A program made the position numbers and the translations under genes. DNA of 64,000 nt from Hydractinia symbiolongicarpus (taxonomy: Eukaryota > Cnidaria > Hydrozoa > Anthoathecata > Hydractiniidae), in the NCBI RefSeq assembly GCF_029227915.1, contig NC_079886.1, forward strand, positions 28,126,501 to 28,190,500, read 5' to 3'. The notes beneath the pieces were generated by a model. It was not told where the DNA came from, ran no database searches, and worked only from the letters and a program-made list of their open reading frames with translations. Shown piece by piece: positions 12,501 to 27,300 of the stretch (position 1 is the stretch's first letter; every line of letters begins with the position of its first letter).

Positions 12501-13225
12501 GGAGTTTAATCGCCGGCAAACGAAAACCCGCGATTTCCCGTAAACCCCGGACTCGGCCGGTATAGTCAAAAGTATACAAAGAAAGTACCCAGGGAGTAAA
12601 CTCATTTCCCGAACGATTCTTTGAATCATTTTTTCACCACTAAAACGCATAAGAATTGTAGTTTTCAAAACTGATTTCATTTTTGATGAGACGCTGAATA
12701 AAGGGAGTTTAATCTCCGGCAAACAAAAACCCGCGATTCACCCTAAATCCTGGAACCGGCCGGTATAGTCGAATGTATACAAAGAAAGTACGCAGGGAGT
12801 AAACTCATTTCCCGAACGATTCTTTAACTTATATTTTCACCACTAAAACGCATGAGATTTGTAGTTTTCAAAAATGATTTCATTTTTGATGAGACGCTGA
12901 ATAAAAGAAGTTTAATCGCCGGCAAACGAAAACCCGCGATTTCCCGTAAATCCCGGGCTTGGCCCGTATAGTCGAATGTATACAAAGAAAGTACCCAGGG
13001 AGTAAACTCATTTCCCGATCGATTTTTTAAATTATTTTTTTACCACTAAAACGCATGAGACTTGTAGTTTTCAAAAATGATTTCATTTTTGATGAGACGC
13101 TGAATAAAAGGAGTTTAATCGCCGGCAAACGAAAACCCGCGATTTCCCGTAAATCCCGGACTCGGCCCGTATAGTCAAAAGTACACAAAGAAAGTACCCA
13201 GGGAGTAAACTCATTTCCCGAACGA
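9530..13225 (-). repeat. 3.7-kb duplicated satellite block, left copy (offset 5882 bp)
   Basis: This block matches 15412-19107 at a constant offset of 5882 bp (29 monomers). Shared rare markers include GACTTGTATTTTTC at 11029 and 16911, CCGGTAAACG with GCTTTGCCCG near 11703/17585 and 11740/17622, and TTTTTGATAAGACG near 12071/17953. Outside the limits the two loci use different monomer variants. It shows long-range amplification of an ordered set of monomers. Confidence 0.8.
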
Positions 13226-15411
13226 TTCCTTAAATTATTTTTCACCACTAAAACGCATGAGACTTGTAGTTTTTAAAAATAATTTCGTTTTTGATGAGAC
13301 GCTGAATAAAAGAAGTTTAATCGCCGGCAAACAAAAACCCGCCATTTCCCGTAAGTCCCGGGCTTGGCCCGTATAGGCAAATGTATACAAAGAAAGTACC
13401 CAGGGAGTAAACTCATTTCCCGAAGGATTCTTTAAATTATTTTTTCACCACTAAAACGCATGAGACTTGTAGTTTTCAAAAATGATTTCATTTTTGATGA
13501 GACGCTGAATGAAAGGAGTTTAATCTCAGGCAAACGAAAACCCGCGATTTCCCGTAATTCTCAGACTCGGCCCGTATAGTTAAAAGTATACAAAGAAAGT
13601 ACGCAGGGAGTAAACTCATTTCCCGAACGATTCTTTAAATTATATTTTCACCACTAAAACGCATGACACTTGTAGTTTTCAAAAATGATTTCATTTTTGA
13701 TGAGACGCTGAATAAAAGAAGTTTAATCGCCGGCAAACAAAAACCCGAAATTTCCCGTAAGTCCCGGGCTTGGCCCGTACAGTCGAATGTATACAAAGAA
13801 AGTACCCAGGGAGTAAACTCATTTCCCGAACGATTTTTTAAATTATTTTTTTACCACTAAAACGCATGAGACTTGTAGTTTTCAAAAATGATTTCATTTT
13901 TGATGAGACGCTGAATAAAAGGAGTTTAATCGCCGGCAAACGAAAACCCGCGATTTCCCGTAAATCCCGGACTCGGCCCGTATAGTCAAAAGTACACAAA
14001 GAAAGAACCCAGGGAGTAAACTCATTTCCCGAACGATTCTTTAAATTATTTGTTCACCACTAAAACGCATGAGACTTGTAGTTTTCAAAACTGATTTTTT
14101 TTTATGAGACGCTGAATAAAAGGAGTTTAATCGCCGGCAAACGAAAACCCGCGCTTTCCCGTATATTCAGGACTCGGCCCGTATAGTCAAATGTATACAA
14201 AGAAAGTACCCAAGGAGTAAACTCATTTTCCGAACGATTTTTTAAATTATTTTTTCACCACTAAAACGCATGAGACTTGTAGTTTTCAAAAATGATTTCA
14301 TTTTTGATGAGACGCTGAATAAAAGGAGTTTAATCGCCGGCAAACGAAAACCCGGGAGTTCCCGTAAATCCCGGGCTTGACCCTTATAGTCGAATGTTTT
14401 GAAAGAAAGTAAACTGGGAATAAACTCATTTCCCGAACGATTTTTTAAATTAACTTTATACCACTAAAACGCATAAGACTTGTAGTTTTCAAAAACGATT
14501 TCATTCTTGATGAGACGCTGAATAAAAGGAGTTTAATTTCCGTCAAACGAAAACCCGCGATTTCCCGTAAATCTCAGACTCGGCCCTTATAGTGAAAAGT
14601 ATACATAGAAAGTACGCAGGGAGTAAACTCATTTCCCGAACGATTCCTTAAATTATTTTTCACCACTAAAACGCATGAGACTTGTAGTTTTTAAAAATAA
14701 TTTCGTTTTTGATGAGACGCTGAATAAAAGAAGTTTAATCGCCGGCAAACAAAAACCCGCCATTTCCCGTAAGTCCCGGGCTTGGCCCGTATAGGCAAAT
14801 GTATACAAAGAAAGTACCCAGGGAGTAAACTCATTTCCCGAAGGATTCTTTAAATTATTTTTTCACCACTAAAACGCATGAGACTTGTAGTTTTCAAAAA
14901 TGATTTCATTTTTGATGAGACGCTGAATGAAAGGAGTTTAATCTCCGGCAAACGAAAACCCGCGATTTCCCGTAAATCTCAGACTCGGCCCGTATAGTTA
15001 AAAGTATACAAAGAAAGTACGCAGGGAGTAAACTCATTTCCCGAACGATTCTTTAAATTATATTTTCACCACTAAAACGCATGACACTTGTAGTTTTCAA
15101 AAATGATTTCATTTTTGATGAGACGCTGAATAAAAGAAGTTTAATCGCCGGCAAACAAAAACCCGCCATTTCCCGTAAGTCCCGGGCTTGGCCCGTACAG
15201 TCGAATGTATACAAAGAAAGTACCAAGGGAGTAAACTCATTTCCCGAAGGATTCTTTAAATTATTTTTTCACCACTAAAACGCATGAGACTTGTAGTTTT
15301 CAAAAATGATTTCATTTTTGATGAGACGCTGAATAAAAGGAGTTTAATCTCCGGCAAACGAAAACCCGCGATTTCCCCTAAATCCCGGAACCGGCCCGTA
15401 TAGTCAAAAGT

Positions 15412-18400
15412 ATACAAAGAAAGTACGCAGGGAGTAAACTCATTTCCCGAACGATTCTTTAAATTATATTTTCACCACTAAAACGCATGACACTTGTAGT
15501 TTTCAAAAATGATTTCATTTTTGATGAGACGCTGAATAAAAGAAGTTTAATCGCCGGCAAACGAAAACCCGCGATTTCCCGTAAATCCCGGGCTTGGCCC
15601 GTATAGTCGAATGTATACAAAGAAAGTACCCAGGGAGTAAACTCATTTGCCGAACGATTTTTTAAATTATTTTTTTACCACTAAGACGCATGAGACTTGT
15701 AGTTTTCAAATATGATTTCATTTTTGATAAGACGCTGAATAAAAGGAGTTTAATCGCCGGCAAACGAAAACCCGCGATTTCCCGTAAGTCCCGGGCTTGG
15801 CCCGTGTAGTCGAATGTATACAAAGAAAGTACCCAGGGAGTAAACTCATTTCCCGAAGGGATCTTTAAATTATTTTTTCACCACTAAAACGCATGAGACT
15901 TGTAGTTTTCAAAAATAATTTCATTTTTGATGAGACGCTGAATAAAAGAAGTTTAATCGCCGGGAAACGAAAACCCGCGATTTCCCGTAAATCCCGGGCT
16001 TGGCCCGTATAGTCAAATGTATACAAAGAAAGTACCCAGGGAGTAAACTCATTTCCCGAACGATTTTTTAAATTATTTTTTTACCACTAAGACGCATGAG
16101 ACTTGTAGTTTTCAAATATGATTTCATTTTTGATGAGACGCTGAATAAAAGGAGTTTAATCGCCGGCAAACGAAAACCCGCGATTTCCCGTAAACCCCGG
16201 ACTCGGCCGGTATAGTCAAAAGTATACAAAGAAAGTACCCAGGGAGTAAACTCATTTCCCGAACGATTCTTTAAATCATTTTTTCAACACTAAAACGCAT
16301 AAGAATTGTAGTTTTCAAAACTGATTTCATTTTTGATGAGACGCTGAATAAAGGGAGTTTAATCTCCGGCAAACAAAAACCCGCAATTCACCCTAAATCC
16401 TGGAACCGGCCGGTATAGTCGAATGTATACAAAGAAAGTACGCAGGGAGTAAACTCATTTCCCGAGCGATTCTTTAACTTATATTTTCACCACTAAAACG
16501 CATGAGATTTGTAGTTTTCAAAAATGATTTCATTTTTGATGAGACGCTGAATAAAAGAAGTTTAATCGCCGGCAAACGAAAACCCGCGATTTCCCGTAAA
16601 TCCCGGGCTTGGCCCGTATAGTCGAATGTATACAAAGAAAGTACCCAGGGAGTAAACTCATTTCCCGAACGATTTTTTAAATTATTTTTTTACCACTAAG
16701 ACGCATGAGACTTGTAGTTTTTAAAAATGAATTCATTTTTGATGAGACGCTGAATAAAAGGAGTTTAATCGCCGGCAAACGAAAACCCGGGAGTTCCCGT
16801 AAATCCCAGACTCGGCCCGTATAGTGAAAAGTATACAAAGAAAGTACGCAGGGAGTAAACTCATTTCCCGAACGATTCCTTAAATTATTTTTCACCACTA
16901 AAACGCATGAGACTTGTATTTTTCAAAAATAATTTCGTTTTTGATGAGACGCTGAATAAAAGAAGTTTAATCGCCGGCAAACAAAAACCCGCCATTTCCC
17001 GTAAGTCCCGGGCTTGGCCCGTACAGTCGAATGTATACAAAGAAAGTACCCAGGGAGTAAACTCATTTCCCGTAGGATTCTTTAAATTATTTTTTCACCA
17101 CTAAAACGCATGAGACTTGTAGTTTTCAAAAATGATTTCATTTTTGATGAGACGCTGAATAAAAGGAGTTTAATCTCCGGCAAACGAAAACCCGCGATTT
17201 CCCCTAAATCCCGGAACCGGCCCGTATAGTCAAAAGTATACAAAGAAAGTACGCAGGGAGTAAACTCATTTCCCGAACGATTCTTTAAATTATATTTTCA
17301 CCACTAAAACGCATGACACTTGTAGTTTTCAAAAATGATTTCATTTTTGATGAGACGCTGAATAAAAGAAGTTTAATCGCCGGCAAACGAAAACCCGCGA
17401 TTTCCCGTAAATCCCGGGCTTGGCCCGTATAGTCGAATGTATACAAAGAAAGTACCCAGGGAGTAAACTCATTTCCCGAACGATTTTTTAAATTATTTTT
17501 TTACCACTAAGACGCATGAGACTTGTAGTTTTTAAAAATGAATTCATTTTTGATGAGACGCTGAATAAAAGAAGTTTAATTGCCGGTAAACGAAAACCCG
17601 CGATTTCCCGTAAGTCCCGGGCTTTGCCCGTATAGTCGAATGTATACAAAGAAAGTACCCAGGGAGTAAACTCATTTCCCGAAGGATTCTTTAAATTATT
17701 TTTTCACCACTAAAACGCATGAGACTTGTAGTTTTCAAAAATACTTTCATTTTTGATGAGACGCTGAATAAAAGAAGTTTAATCGCCGGCAAACGAAAAC
17801 CCGCGATTTCCCGTAAATCCCGGGCTTGGCCCGTATAGTCGAATGTATACAAAGAAAGTACCCAGGGAGTAAACTCATTTGCCGAACGATTTTTTAAATT
17901 ATTTTTTTACCACTAAGACGCATGAGACTTGTAGTTTTCAAATATGATTTCATTTTTGATAAGACGCTGAATAAAAGGAGTTTAATCGCCGGCAAACGAA
18001 AACCCGCGATTTCCCGTAAGTCCCGGGCTTGGCCCGTATAGTCGAATGTATACAAAGAAAGTACCCAGGGAGTAAACTCATTTCCGGAAGGGATCTTTAA
18101 ATTATTTTTTCACCACTAAAACGCATGAGACTTGTAGTTTTCAAAAATAATTTCATTTTTGATGAGACGCTGAATAAAAGAAGTTTAATCGCCGGGAAAC
18201 GAAAACCCGCGATTTCCCGTAAATCCCGGGCTTGGCCCGTATAGTCAAATGTATACAAAGAAAGTACCCAGGGAGTAAACTCATTTCCCGAACGATTTTT
18301 TAAATTATTTTTTTACCACTAAGACGCATGAGACTTGTAGTTTTCAAATATGATTTCATTTTTGATGAGACGCTGAATAAAAGGAGTTTAATCGCTGGCA

Positions 18401-19107
18401 AACGAAAACCCGCGATTTCCCGTAAACCCCGGACTCGGCCGGTATAGTCAAAAGTATACAAAGAAAGTACCCAGGGAGTAAACTCATTTCCCGAACGATT
18501 CTTTAAATCATTTTTTCACCACTAAAACGCATAAGAATTGTAGTTTTCAAAACTGATTTCATTTTTGATGAGACGCTGAATAAAGGGAGTTTAATCTCCG
18601 GCAAACAAAAACCCGCGATTCACCCTAAATCCTGGAACCGGCCGGTATAGTCGAATGTATACAAAGAAAGTACGCAGGGAGTAAACTCATTTCCCGAACG
18701 ATTCTTTAACTTATATTTTCACCACTAAAACGCATGAGATTTGTAGTTTTCAAAAATGATTTCATTTTTGATGAGACGCTGAATAAAAGAAGTTTAATCG
18801 CCGGCAAACGAAAACCCGCAATTTCCCGTAAATCCCGGGCTTGGCCCGTATAGTCGAATGTATACAAAGAAAGTACCCAGGGAGTAAACTCATTTCCCGA
18901 ACGATTTTTTAAATTATTTTTTTACCACTAAAACGCATGAGACTTGTAGTTTTCAAAAATGATTTCATTTTTGATGAGACGCTGAATAAAAGGAGTTTAA
19001 TCGCCGGCAAACGAAAACCCGCGATTTCCCGTAAATCCCGGACTCGGCCCGTATAGTCAAAAGTACACAAAGAAAGTACCCAGGGAGTAAACTCATTTCC
19101 CGAACGA
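15412..19107 (-). repeat. 3.7-kb duplicated satellite block, right copy
   Basis: Partner of 9530-13225, with scattered single-base differences only; for example TTGAATCATT near 12622 is TTAAATCATT near 18504. The right end at about 19107 coincides with a switch to monomers carrying the TTATTTGTTCACC variant. That variant is found at 14041, 19112 and 21950, which links this block to the next duplication level. Confidence 0.8.
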
Positions 19108-22100
19108 TTCTTTAAATTATTTGTTCACCACTAAAACGCATGAGACTTTTAGTTTTCAAAACTGATTTTTTTTATGAGACGCTGAATAAAAGGAGTTTAA
19201 TCGCCGGCAAACGAAAACCCGCGCTTTCCCGTATATTCAGGACTCGGCCCGTATAGTCAAATGTATACAAAGAAAGTACCCAAGGAGTAAACTCATTTTC
19301 CGAACGATTTTTTAAATTATTTTTTCACCACTAAAACGCATGAGACTTGTAGTTTTCAAAAATGATTTCATTTTTGATGAGACGCTGAATAAAAGGAGTT
19401 TAATCGCCGGCAAACGAAAACCCGGGAGTTCCCGTAAATCCCGGGCTTGACCCTTATAGTCGAATGTTTAGAAAGAAAGTAAACTGGGAATAAACTCATT
19501 TCCCGAACGATTTTTTAAATTAACTTTATACCACTAAAACGCATAAGACTTGTAGTTTTCAAAAACAATTTCATTCTTGATGAGACGCTGAATAAAAGGA
19601 GTTTAATCTCCGGCAAACGAAAACCCGCGATTTCCCGTAAATCTCAGACTCGGCCCGTATAGTGAAAAGTATACAAAGAAAGTACGCAGGGAGTAAACTC
19701 ATTTCCCGAACGATTCCTTAAATTATTTTTCACCACTAAAACGCATGAGACTTGTAGTTTTTAAAAATAATTTCGTTTTTGATGAGACGCTGAATAAAAG
19801 AAGTTTAATCGCCGGCAAACAAAAACCCGCCATTTCCCGTAAGTCCCGGGCTTGGCCCGTATAGGCAAATGTATACAAAGAAAGTACCCAGGGAGTAAAC
19901 TCATTTCCCGAAGGATTCTTTAAATTATTTTTTCACCACTAAAACGCATGAGACTTGTAGTTTTCAAAAATGATTTCATTTTTGATGAGACGCTGAATGA
20001 AAGGAGTTTAATCTCCGGCAAACGAAAACCCGCGATTTCCCGTAAATCTCAGACTCGGCCCGTATAGTTAAAAGTATACAAAGAAAGTACGCAGGGAGTA
20101 AAGTCATTTCCCGAACGATTTTTTAAATTATTTTTTTACCACTAAGACGCATGAGACTTGTAGTTTTTTAAAATGAATTCATTTTTGATGAGACGCTGAA
20201 TAAAAGAAGTTTAATCGCCGGCAAACGAAAACCCGCGATTTCCCGTAATTCCCGTGCTTGGCCCGTATAGTCGAATGTATACAAAGAAAGTACCCAGGGA
20301 GTAAACTCATTTCCCGAAGGATTCTTTAAATTATTTTTTCACCACTAAAACGCATGAGACTTGTAGTTTTCAAAAATAATTTCATTTTTGATGAGACGCT
20401 GAATAAAAGAAGTTTAATCGCCGCCAAACGAAAACCCGCGATTTCCCGTAAATCCCGGGCTTGGCCCGTATAGTCGAATGTATACAAAGAAAGTACCCAG
20501 GGAGTAAAGTCATTTCCCGAACAATTTTTTAAATTATTTTTTTACCACTAAGACGCATGAGACTTGTAGTTTTTTAAAATGAATTCATTTTTGATGAGAC
20601 GCTGAATAAAAGAAGTTTAATCGCCGGCAAACGAAAACCCGCGATTTCCCGTAATTCCCGTGCTTGGCCCGTATAGTCGAATGTATACAAAGAAAGTACC
20701 CAGGGAGTAAACTCATTTCCCGAAGGATTCTTTAAATTATTTTTTCACCACTAAAACGCATGAGACTTGTAGTTTTCAAAAATAATTTCATTTTTGATGA
20801 GACGCTGAATAAAAGAAGTTTAATCGCCGCCAAACGAAAACCCGCGATTTCCCGTAAATCCCGGGCTTGGCCCGTATAGTCGAATGTATACAAAGAAAGT
20901 ACCCAGGGAGTAAACTCATTTCCCGAAGGGATCTTTAAATTATTTTTTCACCACTAAAACGCATGAGACTTGTAGTTTTCAAAAATAATTTCATTTTTGA
21001 TGAGACGCTGAATAAAAGAAGTTTAATCGCCGGGAAACGAAAACCCGCGATTTCCCGTAAATCCCGGGCTTGGCCCGTATAGTCAAATGTATACAAAGAA
21101 AGTACCCAGGGAGTAAACTCATTTCCCGAACGATTTTTTAAATTATTTTTTTACCACTAAGACGCATGAGACTTGTAGTTTTCAAATATGATTTTATTTT
21201 TGATGAGACGCTGAATAAAAGGAGTTTAATCGCCGGCAAACGAAAACCCGCGATTTCCCGTAAACCCCGGACTCGGCCGGTATAGTCAAAAGTATACAAA
21301 GAAAGTACCCAGGGAGTAAACTCATTTCCCGAACGATTCTTTAAATCATTTTTTCACCACTAAAACGCATAAGAATTGTAGTTTTCAAAACTGATTTCAT
21401 TTTTGATGAGACGCTGAATAAAGGGAGTTTAATCTCCGGCAAACAAAAACCCGCGATTCACCCTAAATCCTGGAACCGGCCGGTATAGTCGAATGTATAC
21501 AAAGAAAGTACGCAGGGAGTAAACTCATTTCCCGAACGATTCTTTAACTTATATTTTCACCACTAAAACGCATGAGATTTGTAGTTTTCAAAAATGATTT
21601 CATTTTTGATGAGACGCTGAATAAAAGAAGTTTAATCGCCGGCAAACGAAAACCCGCGATTTCCCGTAAATCCCGGGCTTGGCCCGTATAGTCGAATGTA
21701 TACAAAGAAAGTACCCAGGGAGTAAACTCATTTCCCGAACGATTTTTTAAATTATTTTTTTACCACTAAAACGCATGAGACTTGTAGTTTTCAAAAATGA
21801 TTTCATTTTTGATGAGACGCTGAATAAAAGGAGTTTAATCGCCGGCAAACGAAAACCCGCGATTTCCCGTAAATCCCGGACTCGGCCCGTATAGTCAAAA
21901 GTACACAAAGAAAGTACCCAGGAAGTAAACTCATTTCCCGAACGATTCTTTAAATTATTTGTTCACCACTAAAACGCATGAGACTTGTAGTTTTCAAAAC
22001 TGATTTTTTTTTATGAGACGCTGAATAAAAGGAGTTTAATCGCCAGCAAACGAAAACCCGCGCTTTCCCGTATATTCAGGACTCGGCCCGTATAGTCAAA

Positions 22101-22938
22101 TGTATACAAAGAAAGTACCCAAGGAGTAAACTCATTTTCCGAACGATTTTTTAAATTATTTTTTCACCACTAAAACGCATGAGACTTGTAGTTTTCAAAA
22201 ATGATTTCATTTTTGATGAGACGCTGAATAAAAGGAGTTTAATCGCCGGCAAACGAAAACCCGGGAGTTCCCGTAAATCCCGGGCTTGACCCTTATAGTC
22301 GAATGTTTAGAAAGAAAGTAAACTGGGAATAAACTCATTTCCCGAACGATTTTTTAAATTAACTTTATACCACTAAAACGCATAAGACTTGTAGTTTTCA
22401 AAAACGATTTCATTCTTGATGAGACGCTGAATAAAAGGAGTTTAATCTCCGGCAAACGAAAACCCGCGATTTCCCGTAAATCTCAGACTCGGCCCGTATA
22501 GTGAAAAGTATACAAAGAAAGTACGCAGGGAGTAAACTCATTTCCCGAACGATTCCTTAAATTATTTTTCACCACTAAAACGCATGAGTCTTGTAGTTTT
22601 TAAAAATAATTTCGTTTTTGATGAGACGCTGAATAAAAGAAGTTTAATCGCCGGCAAACAAAAACCCGCCATTTCCCGTAAGTCCCGGGCTTGGCCCGTA
22701 TAGGCAAATGTATACAAAGAAAGTACCCAGGGAGTAAACTCATTTCCCGAAGGATTCTTTAAATTATTTTTTCACCACTAAAACGCATGAGACTTGTAGT
22801 TTTCAAAAATGATTTCATTTTTGATGAGACGCTGAATGAAAGGAGTTTAATCTCCGGCAAACGAAAACCCGCGATTTCCCGTAAATCTCAGACTCGGCCC
22901 GTATAGTTAAAAGTATACAAAGAAAGTACGCAGGGAGT
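18030..22938 (-). repeat. Higher-order repeat of 14 monomers (offset 2838 bp), two copies
   Basis: The block 18030-20100 recurs at 20868-22938. Both copies contain the TTATTTGTTCACC variant (19112 and 21950) and a shortened TGATTTTTTTT run. Both then hold a CCCGGGAGTTCCCG monomer and a GAATGTTTAGAAAG monomer in the same order. A third partial relative lies at about 13880-15060, at an offset of 5071 bp. Between the two copies lies a 406-bp dimer duplication. Confidence 0.75.
20101..20912 (-). repeat. 406-bp dimer tandem duplication
   Basis: Two monomers as a unit occur at 20101-20506 and 20507-20912. The rare variants GGGAGTAAAGTCATTT, GTTTTTTAAAATG, AATTCCCGTGC and CGCCGCCAAACG appear once per unit. 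The same dimer appears a third time from 23143. The duplication is two-monomer in scale inside larger HORs. Confidence 0.8.
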
Positions 22939-24369
22939 AAACTCATTTCCCGAACGATTCTTTAAATTATATTTTCACCACTAAAACGCATGACACTTGT
23001 AGTTTTCAAAAATGATTTCATTTTTGATGAGACGCTGAATAAAAGAAGTTTAATCGCCGGCAAACGAAAACCCGCGATTTCCCGTAAATCCCGGGCTTGG
23101 CCCGTATAGTCGAATGTATACAAAGAAAGTACCCAGGGAGTAAAGTCATTTCCCGAACGATTTTTTAAATTATTTTTTTACCACTAAGACGCATGAGACT
23201 TGTAGTTTTTTAAAATGAATTCATTTTTGATGAGACGCTGAATAAAAGAAGTTTAATCGCCGGCAAACGAAAACCCGCGATTTCCCGTAATTCCCGTGCT
23301 TGGCCCGTATAGTCGAATGTATACAAAGAAAGTACCCAGGGAGTAAACTCATTTCCCGAAGGATTCTTTAAATTATTTTTTCACCACTAAAACGCATGAG
23401 ACTTGTAGTTTTCAAAAATAATTTCATTTTTGATGAGACGAAGAATAAAAGAAGTTTAATCGCCGCCAAACGAAAACCCGCGATTTCCCGTAAATCCCGG
23501 GCTTGGCCCGTATAGTCGAATGTATACAAAGAAAGTACCCAGGGAGTAAACTCATTTGCCGAACGATTTTTTAAATCATTTTTTTACCACTAAGACGCAT
23601 GAGACTTGTAGTTTTCAAATATGATTTCATTTTTGATAAGACGCTGAATAAAAGGAGTTTAATCGCCGGCAAACGAAAACCCGCGATTTCCCGTAAGTCC
23701 CGGGCTTGGCCCGTATAGTCGAATGTATACAAAGAAAGTACCCAGGGAGTAAACTCATTTCCCGAAGGATTCTTTAAGTTATTTTTTCACCACTAAAACG
23801 CATGAGACTTGTAGTTTTCAAAAATAATTTCATTTTTGATGAGACACTGAATAAAGGAAGTTTAATCGCCGGGAAACGAAAACCCGCGATTTCCCGTAAA
23901 TCCCGGGCTTTGCCTGTATAGTCAAATGTATACAAAGAAAGTACCCAGGGAGTAAACTCATTTCCCGAACGATTTTTTAAATTATTTTTTTACCACTAAG
24001 ACGCATGAGACTTGTAGTTTTCAAATATGATTTCATTTTTGATGAGACGCTGAATAAAAGGAGTTTAATCGCCGGCAAACGAAAACCCGCGATTTCCCGT
24101 AAACCCCGGACTCGGCCGGTATAGTCAAAAGTATACAAAGAAAGTACCCAGGGAGTAAACTCATTTCCCGAACGATTCTTTAAATCATTTTTTCACCACT
24201 AAAACGCATAAGAATTGTAGTTTTCAAAACTGATTTCATTTTTGATGAGACGCTGAATAAAGGGAGTTTAATCTCCGGCAAACGAAAACCCGCGATTTAC
24301 CCTAAATCCTGGAACCGGCCGGTATAGTCGAATGTATACAAAGAAAGTACGCAGGGAGTAAACTCATTT

Positions 24370-27300
24370 CCCGAACGATTCTTTAACTTATATTTTCACC
24401 ACTAAAACGCATGAGACTTGTAGTTTTCAAAAATGATTTCATTTTTGATGAGACGCTGAATAAAAGAAGTTTAATCGAAGGCAAACGAAAACCCGCGATT
24501 TCCCGTAAATCCCGGGCTTGGCCCGTATAGTCGAATGTATACCAAGAAAGTACCCAGGGAGTAAACTCATTTCCCGAACGATTTTTTAAATTATTTTTTT
24601 ACCACTAAAACGCATGAGACTTGTAGTTTTCAAAAATGATTTCATTTTTGATGAGACGCTGAATAAAAGGAGTTTAATCGCCGGCAAACGAAAACCCGCG
24701 ATTTCCCGTAAATCCCGGACTCGGCCCGTATAGTCAAAAGTACACAAAGAAAGTACCCAGGTAGTAAACTCATTTCCCGAACGATTCTTTAAATTATTTT
24801 TTCACCACTAAAACGCATGAGACTTGTAGTTTTTAAAACTGATTTTTTTTTATGAGACGCTGAATAAAAGGAGTTTAATCGCCGGCAAACGAAAACCCGG
24901 GAGTTCCCGTAAATCCCGGGCTTGACCCGTATAGTCGAATGTTTAGAAAGAAAGTAAACTGGGAATAAACTCATTTCCCGAACGATTTTTTAAATTAATT
25001 TTATACCACTAAAACGCATAAGACTTGTAGTTTTCAAAAACGATTTCATTCTTGATGAGACGTTGAATAAAAGGAGTTTAATCTCCGGCAAACGAAAACC
25101 CGCGATTTCCCGTAAATCTCAGACTCGGCCCGTATAGTGAAAAGTATACAAAGAAAGTACGCAGGGAGTAAACTCATTTCCCGAAGGATTCTTTAAATTA
25201 TTTTTTCACCACTAAAACGCATGAGACTTGTAGTTTTCAAAAATGATTTCATTTTTGATGAGACGCTGAATAAAAGGAGTTTAATCTCCGGCAAACGAAA
25301 ACCCGCGATTTCCCGTAAATCTCAGACTCGGCCCGTATAGTTAAAAGTATACAAAGAAAGTACGCAGGGAGTAAACTCATTTCCCGAACGATTCCTTAAA
25401 TTATTTTTCACCACTAAAACGCATGAGACTTGTAGTTTTTAAAAATAATTTCGTTTTTAATGAGACGCTGAATAAAAGAAGTTTAATCGCCGGCAAAGAA
25501 AAACCCGCCATTTCCCGTAAGTCCCGGACTTGGCCCGTATAGGCGAATGTATACAAAGAAAGTACCCAGGGAGTAAACTCATTTCTCGAAAGATTCTTTA
25601 AATCATTTTTTCACCACTAAAACGCATAAGAATTGTAGTTTTCAAAACTGATTTCATTTTTGATGAGACGCTGAATAAAGGGAGTTTAATCTCCGGCAAA
25701 CGAAAACCCGCGATTTACCCTAAATCCTGGAACCGGCCGGTATAGTCGAATGTATACAAAGAAAGTACGCAGGGAGTAAACTCATTTCCCGAACGATTCT
25801 TTAACTTATATTTTCACCACTAAAACGCATGAGACTTGTAGTTTTCAAAAATGATTTCATTTTTGATGAGACGCTGAATAAAAGAAGTTTAATCGCCGGC
25901 AAACGAAAACCCGCGATTTCCCGTAAATCCCGGGCTTGGCCGTATAGTCGAATGTACACAAAGAAAGTACCCAGGGAGTAAACTCATTTCCCGAACGATT
26001 CTTTAAATCATTTTTTCACCACTAAAACGCATAAGAATTGTAGTTTTCAAAACTGATTTCATTTTTGATGAGACGCTGAATAAAAGGAGTTTAATCTCCG
26101 GCAAACGAAAACCCGCGATTTCCCGTAAATCCCGGACTCGGCCCGTATAGTCAAAAGTAAACAAAGAAAGTACGCAGGGAGTAAACTCATTTCCCGAACG
26201 ATTCTTTAAATTATTTTTTCACCACTAAAACGCATGAGACTTGTAGTTTTCAAAAATGATTTCATTTTTGATGAGACGCTGAATAAAAGAAGTTTAATCG
26301 AAGGCAAACGAAAACCCGCGATTTCCCGTAAATCCCGGGCTTGGCCCGTATAGTCGAATGTATACCAAGAAAGTACCCAGGGAGTAAACTCATTTCCCGA
26401 ACGATTTTTTAAATTATTTTTTTACCACTAAAACGCATGAGACTTGTAGTTTTCAAAAATGATTTCATTTTTGATGAGACGCTGAATAAAAGGAGTTTAA
26501 TCGCCGGCAAACGAAAACCCGCGATTTCCCGTAAATCCCGGACTCGGCCCGTATAGTCAAAAGTACACAAAGAAAGTACCCAGGTAGTAAACTCATTTCC
26601 CGAACGATTCTTTAAATTATTTTTTCACCACTAAAACGCATGAGACTTGTAGTTTTTAAAACTGATTTTTTTTTATGAGACGCTGAATAAAAGGAGTTTA
26701 ATCGCCGGCAAACGAAAACCCGGGAGTTCCCGTAAATCCCGGGCTTGACCCGTATAGTCGAATGTTTAGAAAGAAAGTAAACTGGGAATAAACTCATTTC
26801 CCGAACGATTTTTTAAATTAATTTTATACCACTAAAACGCATAAGACTTGTAGTTTTCAAAAACGATTTCATTCTTGATGAGACGTTGAATAAAAGGAGT
26901 TTAATCTCCGGCAAACGAAAACCCGCGATTTCCCGTAAATCTCAGACTCGGCCCGTATAGTGAAAAGTATACAAAGAAAGTACGCAGGGAGTAAACTCAT
27001 TTCCCGAAGGATTCTTTAAATTATTTTTTCACCACTAAAACGCATGAGACTTGTAGTTTTCAAAAATGATTTCATTTTTGATGAGCCGCTGAATAAAAGG
27101 AGTTTAATCTCCGGCAAACGAAAACCCGCGATTTCCCGTAAATCTCAGACTCGGCCCGTATAGTTAAAAGTATACAAAGAAAGTACGCAGGGAGTAAACT
27201 CATTTCCCGAACGATTCCTTAAATTATTTTTCACCACTAAAACGCATGAGACTTGTAGTTTTTAAAAATAATTTCGTTTTTAATGAGACGCTGAATAAAA

